From an uncultured Erythrobacter sp. (GTDB lineage: Bacteria; Pseudomonadota; Alphaproteobacteria; Sphingomonadales; Sphingomonadaceae): a DNA stretch of 64,000 bases. Below the pieces are notes generated by a model. It saw nothing but the letters and a program-made list of their open reading frames with translations. It did no database searches and had not been told where the DNA came from. Of the stretch, positions 36,260-45,814 are shown piece by piece. The stretch covers positions 186,001 through 250,000 of the forward strand of contig NZ_CANMIJ010000001.1 of assembly GCF_947497915.1 (NCBI RefSeq). Direction: 5' to 3'. Position numbers and translations under genes: made by a program. Each line of letters begins with the position of its first letter. The first letter of the stretch is position 1.

Positions 36260-38776
36260 TTAGAAGCGGAAGCCCACCTCCGCACCGATCAAGCGGCGAG
36301 CGCCCGGCGAGATAAAAGATCCGCCAAACTCGATCGCAGGGATCACCTCGTTTAGGTATTCGCGGTTCAACACGTTCTCGGCAAAGACGGAAGCCGTGAA
36401 ATCGCCAATTTCGACCCCTGCACGAACATTCAGAACGCCGAACGCCTCACGCTGGGCTACACCGTAATTCGCGTTGCCAACAAAGTCAGGCAGTGCGAGC
36501 GCCGAGATAGGCAGCAGGCCTGAGAAGATTGTCGGTGCTTCCTGATCCTGGAACGAATGGAACCAAGTCGGGCCAGTGATCCGGTAATCCGCGCGCATGA
36601 TCAAATTGACGTCATTGTTGATCGGCGTGTCAATCTCTGTGCCGATATTGATCGTATAATCAGCGGTGTAAGGCGATTTGTTGCCGACCGTAGTCGGACG
36701 TGAGCTGTTTGCTTTGATCTCTGATTCGGTGATGTTGACCGCGCCAAAGAACTTCCAACCCTCGACCACTTCTGCAGTGGTGTTAAATTCAATTCCGTAC
36801 ACCTCGACCTCATCAATGTTGGACACGACCCGTAGTAGGCCGAACGAACCAACGAAGAATTCGAAGAACTGCATGTCTTCGATATCGGTGTAGTAACCCG
36901 CGAGGTCGAATGTCACTGCGCCGTTTGCGAACTGACCTTTCACGCCCGCTTCGAACGCAGAGGAGACCTCTTTGTCGTATTGATCGCCGATCACGACGTC
37001 CGCGCCAATGAACTGGACAAAGTTCGCATCGATGATCGCTGAGGAACCCTGATTGTTAAATCCGCCCGACTTAAATCCTATACCCCAGTTGGCGTAGAAA
37101 TTGAGATCAGGATTGGGCTGCCAGCTGAGGCTGACTTTTGGTTGAAGTTGACGGAAAGTCTCTTCGACGGGAGCGAACGCTCCAAACGCGAGGCCCGGAT
37201 TGATCGGGCCGCCGGTAAAGGGATCAAGCGCGCCAGCGGGCACTTGCGATTCCGAAGATCGATCCTCGATATCGTAACGCAGTGCGAGACCAGCGGTGAA
37301 ATCGCCTGTGCGGTATTCCGCATTACCGAACACTGCAAACACGGTGGTGTCGAACGCGTCGGCCAGCAGCAGTGAGGTTGGGTTTGCGCTGCCCGGAGCA
37401 TTGAACAATTCCCGGCTTACGCCTGCGCCTGTGTCGCCGCCGATACTGACGCCGGTTTCACGATCAATGCTGAGGAAATATCCGCCAAGCTGCCAGCTGA
37501 GCGCGCCGCCGCCGCTTGAGGCCAAGCGAATTTCGCCGCTGATGTCCGACTGGTTGCGGATTTGCAGCTGGGTGCCGTCACATGTCGTCGGACTGTATGC
37601 GCCGAATGTAGAACCGTTGGCCGGTGCGAAGATAAATGGCACGGGGATCTGGCCGACAAAACCCGGTTGGTTGACCGGAAAGCCTGTAAGGCTGGCGGTT
37701 GAGGCAAAGCAGCTATCAACCACGCCCTGTGCAGCAGGATCAGCGGCGTTGATAAAGCGGGCAAAGTCAGCCGAAGTGCCATCTGCCGTCAGCAATTGGT
37801 CCACATCGGAATAAAGCGCCCATGCTGTCAGGCTGAAATCGCCAAAATCATGCTCCAACTTGGCCGAGATATCGAAGCTGTCCTGTTCGTTGGTCGGACG
37901 GATATTGCCGTAATATCGGAATGGGTGGTCGTTGACGTCCTCATTAAAGGCCGGGTTCACGCCAGCGAAGTTTGGCAGATGGAAGGAGGAGTTGAAGTTA
38001 ATCGATGCACCGCGCAGCTGGGAATAGCGAGCTTTCACATCAATCTCTGTCGCTTCGCCTAGATTGGCGAGAATGCGGCCATCGACGGACCATGTCTCTT
38101 GATCATCGACAACGTCAGCGTTCAGGAATTCGTTGGTGAAGAAGCCGTCAGTCGTCCGGTAATAGCCAGACAGCACGAAGCCGAGGTTTTGAGCCAGTGG
38201 TCCCGAAATGTAGGCGGTGCCTTCGGCGGTGTTTTCATTGGCGTAAGAAGCGCGCACGGCCCCTTCGAACACATCACCGGGCTTCTTTGTCGAGAGCACA
38301 ATCGCGCCGGCGGCAGCGTTTCGACCATACAGGGCGCCTTGCGGACCTTTCAGGATTTCGACCTGCTGAAGAGTACCTTGATTTTGGTTGAGCTGCGCAG
38401 TGTTGGTTTTCAAGATACCGTCGACAACCAGCGCGACAGAGCTTTCCGCGTCGCGCGCGCCATTAATTCCGCGAATGTTGATCTGGGTATCGCCAGCTTC
38501 GGCTGTACCGGTGACGATAGTGACGCCGGGGGTCAGCTGTGAAAAGTCTGCTGCGTTTTGCGCGCCGGTTTTCTCCAGAGCATCTGCAGTCAGCACAGAG
38601 ACCGAAGCGGGGACGTCCTGCAAACGCTCGCTCTGGCGGCGTGCCGTTACGATGATTGCGTTGTCATCCTCTTCTTCGGCTGCGGGCTGTTCAGGTGCCG
38701 ATTGAGCGAGTGCTGGCGCGGATGTGCATGCGATGGCTGCAAAGGATGCTGCGGCCAGAAAACGGTATTGACGCAT
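36260..38776 (-). CDS. TonB-dependent receptor
   Basis: An 838-residue outer membrane receptor with signal peptide (FLAAASFAAIACTSAPALAQ), TonB box NAIIVTARRQ, plug domain (VPASVSVLTADALEKTG, VEILKGPQGALYGRNAAAGAI) and a 22-strand barrel ending in Phe (IGAEVGFRF). It is of the Sphingomonad type lacking a SusD partner. A GntR gene heads the divergent catabolic operon, and the shared gap has a GntR-type palindrome, so its ligand may be the substrate of that pathway. Two Cys in an extracellular-loop region (about 345 and 385) may form a disulfide. Confidence 0.93.
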   Translation of the reverse strand: MRQYRFLAAASFAAIACTSAPALAQSAPEQPAAEEEDDNAIIVTARRQSERLQDVPASVSVLTADALEKTGAQNAADFSQLTPGVTIVTGTAEAGDTQINIRGINGARDAESSVALVVDGILKTNTAQLNQNQGTLQQVEILKGPQGALYGRNAAAGAIVLSTKKPGDVFEGAVRASYANENTAEGTAYISGPLAQNLGFVLSGYYRTTDGFFTNEFLNADVVDDQETWSVDGRILANLGEATEIDVKARYSQLRGASINFNSSFHLPNFAGVNPAFNEDVNDHPFRYYGNIRPTNEQDSFDISAKLEHDFGDFSLTAWALYSDVDQLLTADGTSADFARFINAADPAAQGVVDSCFASTASLTGFPVNQPGFVGQIPVPFIFAPANGSTFGAYSPTTCDGTQLQIRNQSDISGEIRLASSGGGALSWQLGGYFLSIDRETGVSIGGDTGAGVSRELFNAPGSANPTSLLLADAFDTTVFAVFGNAEYRTGDFTAGLALRYDIEDRSSESQVPAGALDPFTGGPINPGLAFGAFAPVEETFRQLQPKVSLSWQPNPDLNFYANWGIGFKSGGFNNQGSSAIIDANFVQFIGADVVIGDQYDKEVSSAFEAGVKGQFANGAVTFDLAGYYTDIEDMQFFEFFVGSFGLLRVVSNIDEVEVYGIEFNTTAEVVEGWKFFGAVNITESEIKANSSRPTTVGNKSPYTADYTINIGTEIDTPINNDVNLIMRADYRITGPTWFHSFQDQEAPTIFSGLLPISALALPDFVGNANYGVAQREAFGVLNVRAGVEIGDFTASVFAENVLNREYLNEVIPAIEFGGSFISPGARRLIGAEVGFRF

Positions 38777-38943
38777 GAAAAAGTTCCCCTTGGTTCAGGC
38801 CCTGCTTGAGCAGGATAAATGCTGTTCCGATCCCACGAAATGCAAGCCGCTGTTTGACTGTCTTTGTTCCCCCTAAAATGCTGCGCATAATCTCATGTTG
38901 CAGCATGTCCGGGCAAAATGTCAGCTTGCGTTGATATCGCTTT

Positions 38944-38955
38944 ATTGTATACAAT
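38944..38955. promoter_or_regulatory. GntR/FCD operator palindrome upstream of the regulator
   Basis: A perfect 12-bp palindrome ATTGTATACAAT, the classical binding-site form of FCD-type GntR regulators (VanR-like). It lies 67 bp before the GntR start and 168 bp before the divergent TonB receptor start. Its TACAAT half (38950-38955) could be the -10 box of the regulator operon, with TTGCGT at 38926 as -35 (18-bp spacer). Confidence 0.8.
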
Positions 38956-39022
38956 TTGAGAAAGTCAAGCTTCAACGTCTCTTCCAATAGGCAAGCGAGA
39001 CCTGTGATTAAGGCCCATTGAT

Positions 39023-39691
39023 ATGACCAAAGCGTCAGACCGCGCATACGACATGATCCGGGCGATGATCCTCTCCGGAGAATTGGCTGCGGGTGACCCG
39101 GTGCGTGAAGAGGCGCTGGCGGAGCGATGCGGCGTGTCGCGTACACCGGTAAGGGATGCGTTGCGCCGGCTTGAAGCGGACTTGATGATCCGTAAAACCG
39201 AATCGCAGCGCAGCTTTGTTTCCGACTGGTCGCTTGATGATGTTGGAGACGCCTTTGAGCTGCGCGCCATGCTTGAAGGATATGCTGCGAAACGGGCGGC
39301 GGCGCACATGACGGCCGAGGTATTGCGGCGACTGCGCTCCTGCAATGAGGCGATTGGTGCGGCTATTTCCGGGAACCACCCTGATGTTGCGACGTTCCTT
39401 GATCGCAATCGCGAATTTCATGCGTTGGTGCTGGAGACTGCTGGTTCACGTCGGCTGACAAACTTATTGACCGCGCTGATTGAGCAGCCGGTCGTTTGGC
39501 GGACGGCGCACCATTACAGTCCTGAGGCTTTTCAGCGTTCGTATAGCGAGCATGATGATCTGCTTTCCGCCTTTGAGCGCCGTGATGGTGCTTGGGCGGA
39601 AACAATCATGGCAGGGCATATTCGCCGCGCTTTCCATGCCTATTCAGATGCCCATCAGGGCCTGAATGAAATGGAGCGAGGGGCGGCATAA
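39023..39691 (+). CDS. GntR-family (FCD domain) transcriptional regulator
   Basis: A 222-residue regulator. The winged helix is SDRAYDMIRAMILSGELAAG to LAERCGVSRTPVRDALRRLE, and the C-terminal FCD all-helical ligand domain has the metal or acid ligand residues (DRNREFHALVLETAGS and HDDLLSAFERRDG with following His). FCD regulators usually bind small carboxylic acids. It is the first gene of the catabolic operon, its stop overlapping the next start by one base (TAATG), and it probably represses itself and the pathway. Confidence 0.9.
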   Translation: MTKASDRAYDMIRAMILSGELAAGDPVREEALAERCGVSRTPVRDALRRLEADLMIRKTESQRSFVSDWSLDDVGDAFELRAMLEGYAAKRAAAHMTAEVLRRLRSCNEAIGAAISGNHPDVATFLDRNREFHALVLETAGSRRLTNLLTALIEQPVVWRTAHHYSPEAFQRSYSEHDDLLSAFERRDGAWAETIMAGHIRRAFHAYSDAHQGLNEMERGAA

Positions 39692-40629
39692 TGTCAAAAT
39701 TGTATACATTACCTATCGAAATCGTCGAAGTCAGTCCGCGTGACGGGCTTCAGAATGAAAAAGCGCAGGTAAGTACTGCTGATAAAATCGCGCTGATCGA
39801 GAGGGCAATCGGTGCGGGTGCACGCCGAATTGAGGTGACCAGTTTTGTGAACCCGCGTGCGGTGCCGCAAATGGCCGATGCTGACGATGTGTGCGCAGGT
39901 CTGCCGATGCGCGATGACGTCACCTATATCGGACTCGTGATGAATCAGCGCGGCGCGGACAGAGCGCTTACGACGGGACGCATTGATCAGCTCGGCGCGG
40001 TCTGCGTCAGCACAGACACATTCGCGATGGCCAATCAGGGGCAGACCTCCGACGGTTCTGTCGAAGCAGCGAAAGCTATTATCGAAACAGCCAACGCCGC
40101 TGGCAAATCTGCACAGGCGACCATTGCCGCCAGTTTTGGGTGCCCGTTTGAAGGCGAAGTCGCGGAAGATCGAGTTGTCGAAATGGCGCGTGCGCTGGTC
40201 GATGCAGGCCCAGTCGAAATTGCGCTGGCTGATACTATAGGCGTCGGGAATCCGGCGCATGTCGCCAGCCTTGTCGCCCGCGTCAAAGACGTCATTGGCG
40301 ACCTCCCGGTGCGTGTTCATTTTCACAACACCCGCGGAACGGGGTTGGCCAATGTCTGGGCGGCCATTGGCGCGGGTGCTTCCACTATTGATGCGTCGAT
40401 TGGCGGGTTGGGCGGATGCCCATTCGCGCCTGGAGCCGCTGGAAATGTTGCGACCGAAGATGTCGTCTACATGCTGGAGCGCGCGGGGATCGCGACCGGC
40501 CTAAATCTCGACACTCTCATTCAATCAAACGCTTGGTTGAGCGGTGTCATGGACAAAGAGCTGCCCGCGATGGTGGCCAGATCGGGCGGTTTTCCCGTCC
40601 CAGAGAAACGAGAGAAGGAAGTGGCCTGA
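39691..40629 (+). CDS. Hydroxymethylglutaryl-CoA lyase-like enzyme
   Basis: A 312-residue TIM-barrel HMGL-like protein: IVEVSPRDGLQNEKAQV (catalytic Arg-Asp), EVTSFVNPRAVPQMAD, SFGCPFEG, HFHNTRGTG (metal ligand His pair) and the signature GLGGCPFAPGAAGN with catalytic Cys243. It should cleave 3-hydroxy-3-methylglutaryl-CoA or a related 3-hydroxy-3-methyl acyl-CoA to an oxoacid and a CoA ester. Context with HyuAB and a CoA-transferase suggests a special substrate rather than leucine breakdown. A GntR operator lies inside codons 3-7. Confidence 0.88.
   Translation: MSKLYTLPIEIVEVSPRDGLQNEKAQVSTADKIALIERAIGAGARRIEVTSFVNPRAVPQMADADDVCAGLPMRDDVTYIGLVMNQRGADRALTTGRIDQLGAVCVSTDTFAMANQGQTSDGSVEAAKAIIETANAAGKSAQATIAASFGCPFEGEVAEDRVVEMARALVDAGPVEIALADTIGVGNPAHVASLVARVKDVIGDLPVRVHFHNTRGTGLANVWAAIGAGASTIDASIGGLGGCPFAPGAAGNVATEDVVYMLERAGIATGLNLDTLIQSNAWLSGVMDKELPAMVARSGGFPVPEKREKEVA
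39699..39710. promoter_or_regulatory. Second GntR palindrome inside the lyase coding start
   Basis: ATTGTATACATT, matching the upstream operator except at one outer base and keeping the TGTATACA core palindrome. It overlaps codons 3-7 of the HMG-CoA-lyase-like gene and lies 755 bp from the first site, so it could serve as a roadblock or loop partner. Confidence 0.65.
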
Positions 40630-42689
40630 TGCGCTATCGTCTAGGAGTGGATGTCGGTGGGACATTCACGGATTTGCTATTGTTCGACAATACGAGCGGC
40701 GAATTCTGGAGGCACAAGACGCCTTCGACCCCGCATGACAGCTCTGAAGGAATTCTGAGCGGCGTCACTGCAATCACTGCAGTGGCGGGCGTTGACCCGG
40801 GCGACATCGAGTTTTTCCTTCACGGAACAACGGTTGCGACCAACGCAGTACTCGAAGGAAAAGGCGCGCGTGTCGGATTGCTCACGACAGAAGGTTACCG
40901 CGATATCATGCAGATCGCGCGAAGCTTCGTGCCTGGGGGCCTTGCCGCTTGGATTGTCTGGCCCAAGCCTCAGCCGCTTGCCGCATTGGAAGACACGCTG
41001 ACGGTAAAAGGCCGGATGAGTGCCGACGGTGAAGAAGTTCGACCCGTGGACGAGGCGCAGGCGCGCGAAGTGCTGGAACGACTGAAAGCACAAGGCGTAG
41101 AGGCGATCACAGTCAGCCTCATAAATGCTTATGTGAACGGCGCGCATGAAAAACGCATCGGAGAAATCGCTGCCGAAGTGTTTGGCAAGGATATTCCCGT
41201 CTCGCTTAGCCACGAAGTGCTGCCAGAAATGCAGGAATATGAGCGCACGCTTTCCACCGTCGCCAACGCAGCCGTGCGTCCTGTCGTGGGCAAGTATATC
41301 TCAAACCTTCGGGACAAGTTGGAAGCGGCTGGAGTTACCGGCAAACTCTCGTTGCTGCGATCAGATGGCGGATTGATGAGCAGCCAGAAAGCCGAAGAGC
41401 ACCCGGTTAATATCTTGATGTCCGGCCCTGCGGGCGGCGTGACAGGCGCGATGTGGGTCGCGAAAAACGCAGGTCTCAAGAACATTCTTACCCTCGACGT
41501 AGGCGGCACCTCAACAGACGTGGCGCTGATCGAAAATCTCGAACCGCGCCGTGTACGCTCAACCGAAGTCGGGCACCTTTCTGTGCGCGCATCCTCGCTT
41601 GACGTGAAGACCGTGGGCGCTGGCGGCGGCTCGATTGCGCACGTTCCTGAACTAACTGGCGCATTGCGGGTTGGCCCCGAAAGCGCCGGCGCGGTGCCGG
41701 GCCCCGTTGCGTATGGCAAAGGCGGCGAAGTGCCGACCGTTACCGATGCGAATGTCGTGCTTGGATACTTACCCGAAGATCTGCTCGGCGGATCATTCCA
41801 GCTTGATCGCGAGGGTGCGACCAAAGCTGTGCAGACCATCGCCGATGCGCTGGGCGTTGGCCTGATGGAGGCTGCGCGCGGGATCATTGATATCGTCAAT
41901 GAAAATATGTTCGGCGCGCTGCGCATGATCAGTGTTCAGCAAGGCTATGACCCGCGTCATTTCGCGCTGATGGGTTTTGGCGGCGCGGGCCCACTACACG
42001 TTAATGCAGTGGGCAAGTTGATGGGCAGCTGGCCTGTTGTCAGCCCTGTATCCCCCGGTGTGCTGTGCGCATTGGGCGATGCAACCACGCGGATGCGGAC
42101 GGAAACGGCGCGTTCTTTCAGCCGCCTTGCGGATCAAACCGACGTAAACGAGCTTGTCGCTTTGCTTGATGAAATGGCCGCGCAAACCCGCGCCGAATTG
42201 GAGGCGGACGGCATCCCAGCAGATAGCATCACCAGCGAATTTGAAGTCGATGTCCGTTATGCAGGGCAGGCGTTCGAAGTGCCTCTGACGATTGATCAGG
42301 CGACACTTCATGACAAAGGCATCGAAGGCATTCTTTCCCGCTTTGACGAAGAGCATCGCCGATTGTTCACTTTCAACATGGATACGCCGCACGAGATCGT
42401 GAACCTTCGCGCTGTGGCGATGGGGGAACCGCTCGAGCTGGAGGCGCAGAAGCTTGAGGAAGGTGACGGTAATCCGTCGGCGGCGAAAATCCGCGATCAC
42501 AAGCTTTGGATGGACGGCGAAGAACGCGATGCGGTGATCTATGATCGAAGCAAGCTGCGGCAGGGAGATGTGATACCCGGCCCTGCGATCATCACCGAAA
42601 TGGATTCGACCACCTTGGTCGAGAACGACTGCGACGCGATCATCGATGCCGTCGGTAATATCCTTATCAACCCGAAAGTGGAGGGCTGA
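40629..42689 (+). CDS. Hydantoinase/oxoprolinase-type subunit A (HyuA)
   Basis: Start ATG 40629 overlaps the lyase stop by one base; 686 residues. The ASKHA-like nucleotide motifs GVDVGGTFTDLLLFDN and LDVGGTSTDVALI are intact, as are HGTTVATNAVLEGKG and DVKTVGAGGGSIAH. HyuA with HyuB makes ATP-dependent hydrolases or carboxylases acting on cyclic amides (hydantoins, 5-oxoproline) or on acetone and acetophenone. There is no acetone carboxylase gamma subunit here, so hydrolase activity is more likely. Confidence 0.9.
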   Translation: MRYRLGVDVGGTFTDLLLFDNTSGEFWRHKTPSTPHDSSEGILSGVTAITAVAGVDPGDIEFFLHGTTVATNAVLEGKGARVGLLTTEGYRDIMQIARSFVPGGLAAWIVWPKPQPLAALEDTLTVKGRMSADGEEVRPVDEAQAREVLERLKAQGVEAITVSLINAYVNGAHEKRIGEIAAEVFGKDIPVSLSHEVLPEMQEYERTLSTVANAAVRPVVGKYISNLRDKLEAAGVTGKLSLLRSDGGLMSSQKAEEHPVNILMSGPAGGVTGAMWVAKNAGLKNILTLDVGGTSTDVALIENLEPRRVRSTEVGHLSVRASSLDVKTVGAGGGSIAHVPELTGALRVGPESAGAVPGPVAYGKGGEVPTVTDANVVLGYLPEDLLGGSFQLDREGATKAVQTIADALGVGLMEAARGIIDIVNENMFGALRMISVQQGYDPRHFALMGFGGAGPLHVNAVGKLMGSWPVVSPVSPGVLCALGDATTRMRTETARSFSRLADQTDVNELVALLDEMAAQTRAELEADGIPADSITSEFEVDVRYAGQAFEVPLTIDQATLHDKGIEGILSRFDEEHRRLFTFNMDTPHEIVNLRAVAMGEPLELEAQKLEEGDGNPSAAKIRDHKLWMDGEERDAVIYDRSKLRQGDVIPGPAIITEMDSTTLVENDCDAIIDAVGNILINPKVEG

Positions 42690-42692
42690 ACC

Positions 42693-44588
42693 ATGCCAGC
42701 AACAATTGTTGAAACGAACCCTCAGCCGTTCAAGAAACTCGACCTCGATCCGGTCACGCTCGACATTATCGAAAACGCTTTGCGCAATGCGCGGATCGAA
42801 ATGGATGCAACACTGGTGCGCACCGCAATGTCTCCCGGCATTCGCGAACAGGGCGATGCGTTTCCGCTTATCGCCGACCCATCGGGCAAGATGATCGTTG
42901 GCCAATTCGGCAGTTTCATCGGCGGCTTTCTGAAAAGCTTTGATGGCACGATCGAGGACGGTGACATGATCTTCCTATCCGATCCATATTCCTGCGAAGG
43001 CGCGATCAGCCACTCCAATGACTGGCTTGTCATGCTGCCCGTGTTCAAAGATGGCCGCCTGATCGCCTACACGGCGATGTTCGGCCACCAATCCGACATC
43101 GGCGGCATGGTGCCTGGATCGATGCCGATTGAAGCGACATCTATCTTTCAAGAAGGCGTGCGTATCCCGCCCGTCAAAATCTGGAAGAAGGGCGAATATA
43201 ACGAAGATCTGATGAAGCTCGTCATGCACCAAACGCGCAAACCCGATTGGTGTCAGGCTGACCTTAATGCTTTGATCGCGAGCTGCCGTGTGGCGTCAAA
43301 CCGTCTGGTCGAGATGGCCGAGCGATTTGGCGATGACGTCTATTATTCCGCGACGCAGGAATTGCTGGCGCGCAACCACCGCGCGATGAAGGCCTTGATC
43401 GGTCAGGCCATCCCGGAGGCCAAAGCAAGCTTCGAAGATTTCATTTGCGATGACGGCAAGGGTTACGGCCCGTACAAGATCAAATGTACGATGTGGCGCG
43501 AGGGTGATAAGGTCATTCTCGACTTTGACGGCACCGATCCGCAATCAGCGGCGTCGATCAACTTCTACCTCAATGAAAACATGTTCAAGATGTTCTTCGG
43601 CATCTACATGATCATGGTCTTTGACCCGCAAATTCTGTTCAATGACGGGTTCTATGACCTGATCGAAGTCCGCATACCCGATGGCTCTTTGCTGAAACCG
43701 AAATTCCCAGCCGCGCTCTCGGGTCGCACCCATGCGCTGGGTCGGATTTTCGATATTCTCGGCGGATTGCTGGGTCAGGGCACGCCGGAGTTTTTGAACG
43801 CCGCTGGCTTCTCGTCATCGCCGCACCTCTTTTATTCGGGCTGGGACAACCGCGCCGGAAAAGAAGGCGACTGGTTCCAGCTGTTCCAAATCGGCTTTGG
43901 CGGAATTCCAGGGCGTCCGCTGGGCGATGGGCCGGATGGTCACTCGCTGTGGCCGGGCTTTACCAACGTTCCGAACGAGTTTTTGGAGCGGTATTTCCCG
44001 CTGCGGATCGAACGGTATGAGACAGAGCCGGACAGCGGCGGCGCAGGCCTGCATCGCGGCGGCAACGGCATCCATATGACATATCGATTCCTCGCCGATG
44101 GCGCAGTGGCGATCCATGATGATCGCTGGTTCGTTCCCCCATGGGGCGTGAATGGCGGCCATCCTGGCAAGCGCGCAACCAAGATTCTGGAACGGCTTGA
44201 TGGCAGCACAGAGATCGTCGGCAACAAAGTCGAAGATGTGGATGTGAAAGAAGGCGAGCAGTTGCACTTCATCACTTGGGGCGGCGGCGGCTGGGGTGAC
44301 CCGCTGGAACGCGATCCGGAGTTGGTTGCGCTCGAAGTGCGTCAGGGTCTGATATCCATCGATGGCGCGCGCGAATACGGCGTTGTCATCGCGTCGGATC
44401 ACACCGTGGATAGCGGCGCGACCAAAGCGCTGCGCGCAGACATCGCGGGCAAGCGCGGTGATCTGGAACTGTTCGATTACGGCCCCGGCCTCGATGCGCT
44501 GCGTGCGAACTGCGAAGAGGAAACCGGACTTCCGGCGCCGATCCAGCCGGTCTGGCAGGATAACCATATCGCTGAGGCTGCAGAATGA
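42693..44588 (+). CDS. Hydantoinase/oxoprolinase-type subunit B (HyuB)
   Basis: A 631-residue protein with LDIIENALRNARIEMDATLVR-type start (about 20-40), HSNDWLVMLPVF and GHQSDIGGMVPGS motifs, and C-terminal GSGGAGLHRGGNG-like motif (seen as DSGGAGLHRGGNGIHM) diagnostic of HyuB. It is the partner of HyuA, 3 bp downstream. At about 80 residues longer than typical HyuB at its C-terminus, the tail (SGATKALRADIAGKRGDLEL) may be family-specific. Its stop overlaps the CaiB-type gene by 4 bp. Confidence 0.9.
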   Translation: MPATIVETNPQPFKKLDLDPVTLDIIENALRNARIEMDATLVRTAMSPGIREQGDAFPLIADPSGKMIVGQFGSFIGGFLKSFDGTIEDGDMIFLSDPYSCEGAISHSNDWLVMLPVFKDGRLIAYTAMFGHQSDIGGMVPGSMPIEATSIFQEGVRIPPVKIWKKGEYNEDLMKLVMHQTRKPDWCQADLNALIASCRVASNRLVEMAERFGDDVYYSATQELLARNHRAMKALIGQAIPEAKASFEDFICDDGKGYGPYKIKCTMWREGDKVILDFDGTDPQSAASINFYLNENMFKMFFGIYMIMVFDPQILFNDGFYDLIEVRIPDGSLLKPKFPAALSGRTHALGRIFDILGGLLGQGTPEFLNAAGFSSSPHLFYSGWDNRAGKEGDWFQLFQIGFGGIPGRPLGDGPDGHSLWPGFTNVPNEFLERYFPLRIERYETEPDSGGAGLHRGGNGIHMTYRFLADGAVAIHDDRWFVPPWGVNGGHPGKRATKILERLDGSTEIVGNKVEDVDVKEGEQLHFITWGGGGWGDPLERDPELVALEVRQGLISIDGAREYGVVIASDHTVDSGATKALRADIAGKRGDLELFDYGPGLDALRANCEEETGLPAPIQPVWQDNHIAEAAE

Positions 44589-45784
44589 GCGAATTGCCAA
44601 ACAAAGGCGCTCTGAAAGGCCTGCGGGTCGTAGAAATGGGTCAGCTTTTGGCAGGCCCGTTTTGCGGCCAACTGCTTGGCGATATGGGCGCGGATATCAT
44701 CAAGGTTGAGCCACCCGGCAGAGGCGATCCAATGCGCGATTGGGGGCAGGGCGAAGAGAAAGTCCAATGGGAAGTCATCGCCCGCAACAAACGATCGGTA
44801 ACGTGCAATCTACGCGTGCCAGAGGGGCAGGAAATCGCGCGCAAGTTGATTGCAAAGGCTGATGTCCTGATCGAAAATTTCAAGCCCGGCACGTTGGAGA
44901 AATGGGGGCTTTCGCCAGACGAACTCCACGCCATTAATCCCGGTCTGATCATCGCCCGCATGTCAGGATACGGCCAGACGGGCCCGTATTCGACCCGCGC
45001 AGGTTTTGGCGGGATCGGAGAGGCGATGGGCGGCTGGCGATATGTCGTTGGCGACCCTGATCGTCCGCCCGCCCGAATGGGCGTATCCATCGGCGATACA
45101 CTTTGCGCGACGTACGGCACAATGGGTGTGCTCGCGGCGCTTCATCACCGTGAGAAAACGGGTGAGGGTCAGGTGATCGACACCGCGCTTTACGAGGCGG
45201 TGTTGCAAGTCATGGAAGGGCTCGTCCCCGAATATGACTATAACGGTTTCATCCGCGAACGTTCCGGCTCGATCTTGCCCGGCATCGCGCCCAGCAATGT
45301 CTATACCTGCAAAGACGGACCGTTTATGATTGGGGCCAACAATGACGCGATCTTCGCGCGTTTGGCAGAAGCGATGGGGCAGCCTGGATTGGCCGATGAT
45401 CCAGAATATCAGACACATCTGGCGCGCGGTCGCAATCAGACTGTGCTGGATGAGATGATCAACGAATGGACAGGCTCGCTGACCATAGACGAGGTCGATG
45501 CGCTGATGATCAAGCACTCGATCCCCGCCGGCCGCGTCTACACCGCGAAAGACATGCTGGATGACCCGCATTTCAAAGCACGCGAGGCCATTATCGAAGT
45601 TGAAACCGAGGGCCGGGGCAAGATCAAAATGCAAAACGCATTTCCCCGCTTTTCCAAATCGACCTCGGGCTTCCGCCGCTCGGCCCCGACGACACCGGGT
45701 CAGCACAACTCCGAGATCTTCGGCGAAGTGCTGGGATGGAGCGAAGCGGATCTGGCCGAAAACGGTGCCAAGGGCTTCGTCTAA
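44585..45784 (+). CDS. CaiB/BaiF family CoA-transferase
   Basis: A 399-residue family III CoA-transferase: LKGLRVVEMGQLLAGPFCGQ, LGDMGADIIKVEPPGRGD, and catalytic Asp in GEGQVIDTALYEAVLQ. It probably moves CoA from a donor such as succinyl-CoA onto the acid produced by HyuAB, forming the ester that the lyase-like enzyme could cleave. It is the last gene of the GntR operon and converges with the GMC fusion gene after 30 bp. Confidence 0.9.
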   Translation: MSELPNKGALKGLRVVEMGQLLAGPFCGQLLGDMGADIIKVEPPGRGDPMRDWGQGEEKVQWEVIARNKRSVTCNLRVPEGQEIARKLIAKADVLIENFKPGTLEKWGLSPDELHAINPGLIIARMSGYGQTGPYSTRAGFGGIGEAMGGWRYVVGDPDRPPARMGVSIGDTLCATYGTMGVLAALHHREKTGEGQVIDTALYEAVLQVMEGLVPEYDYNGFIRERSGSILPGIAPSNVYTCKDGPFMIGANNDAIFARLAEAMGQPGLADDPEYQTHLARGRNQTVLDEMINEWTGSLTIDEVDALMIKHSIPAGRVYTAKDMLDDPHFKAREAIIEVETEGRGKIKMQNAFPRFSKSTSGFRRSAPTTPGQHNSEIFGEVLGWSEADLAENGAKGFV

Positions 45785-45814
45785 GCGGCGAGGCCCGCAT
45801 CAATCATCCGCGTC

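Noticed and set aside
41994..42905. Long minus-strand open frame opposite hyuA/hyuB
   Set aside because: Shadow of real genes with no recognisable domains.
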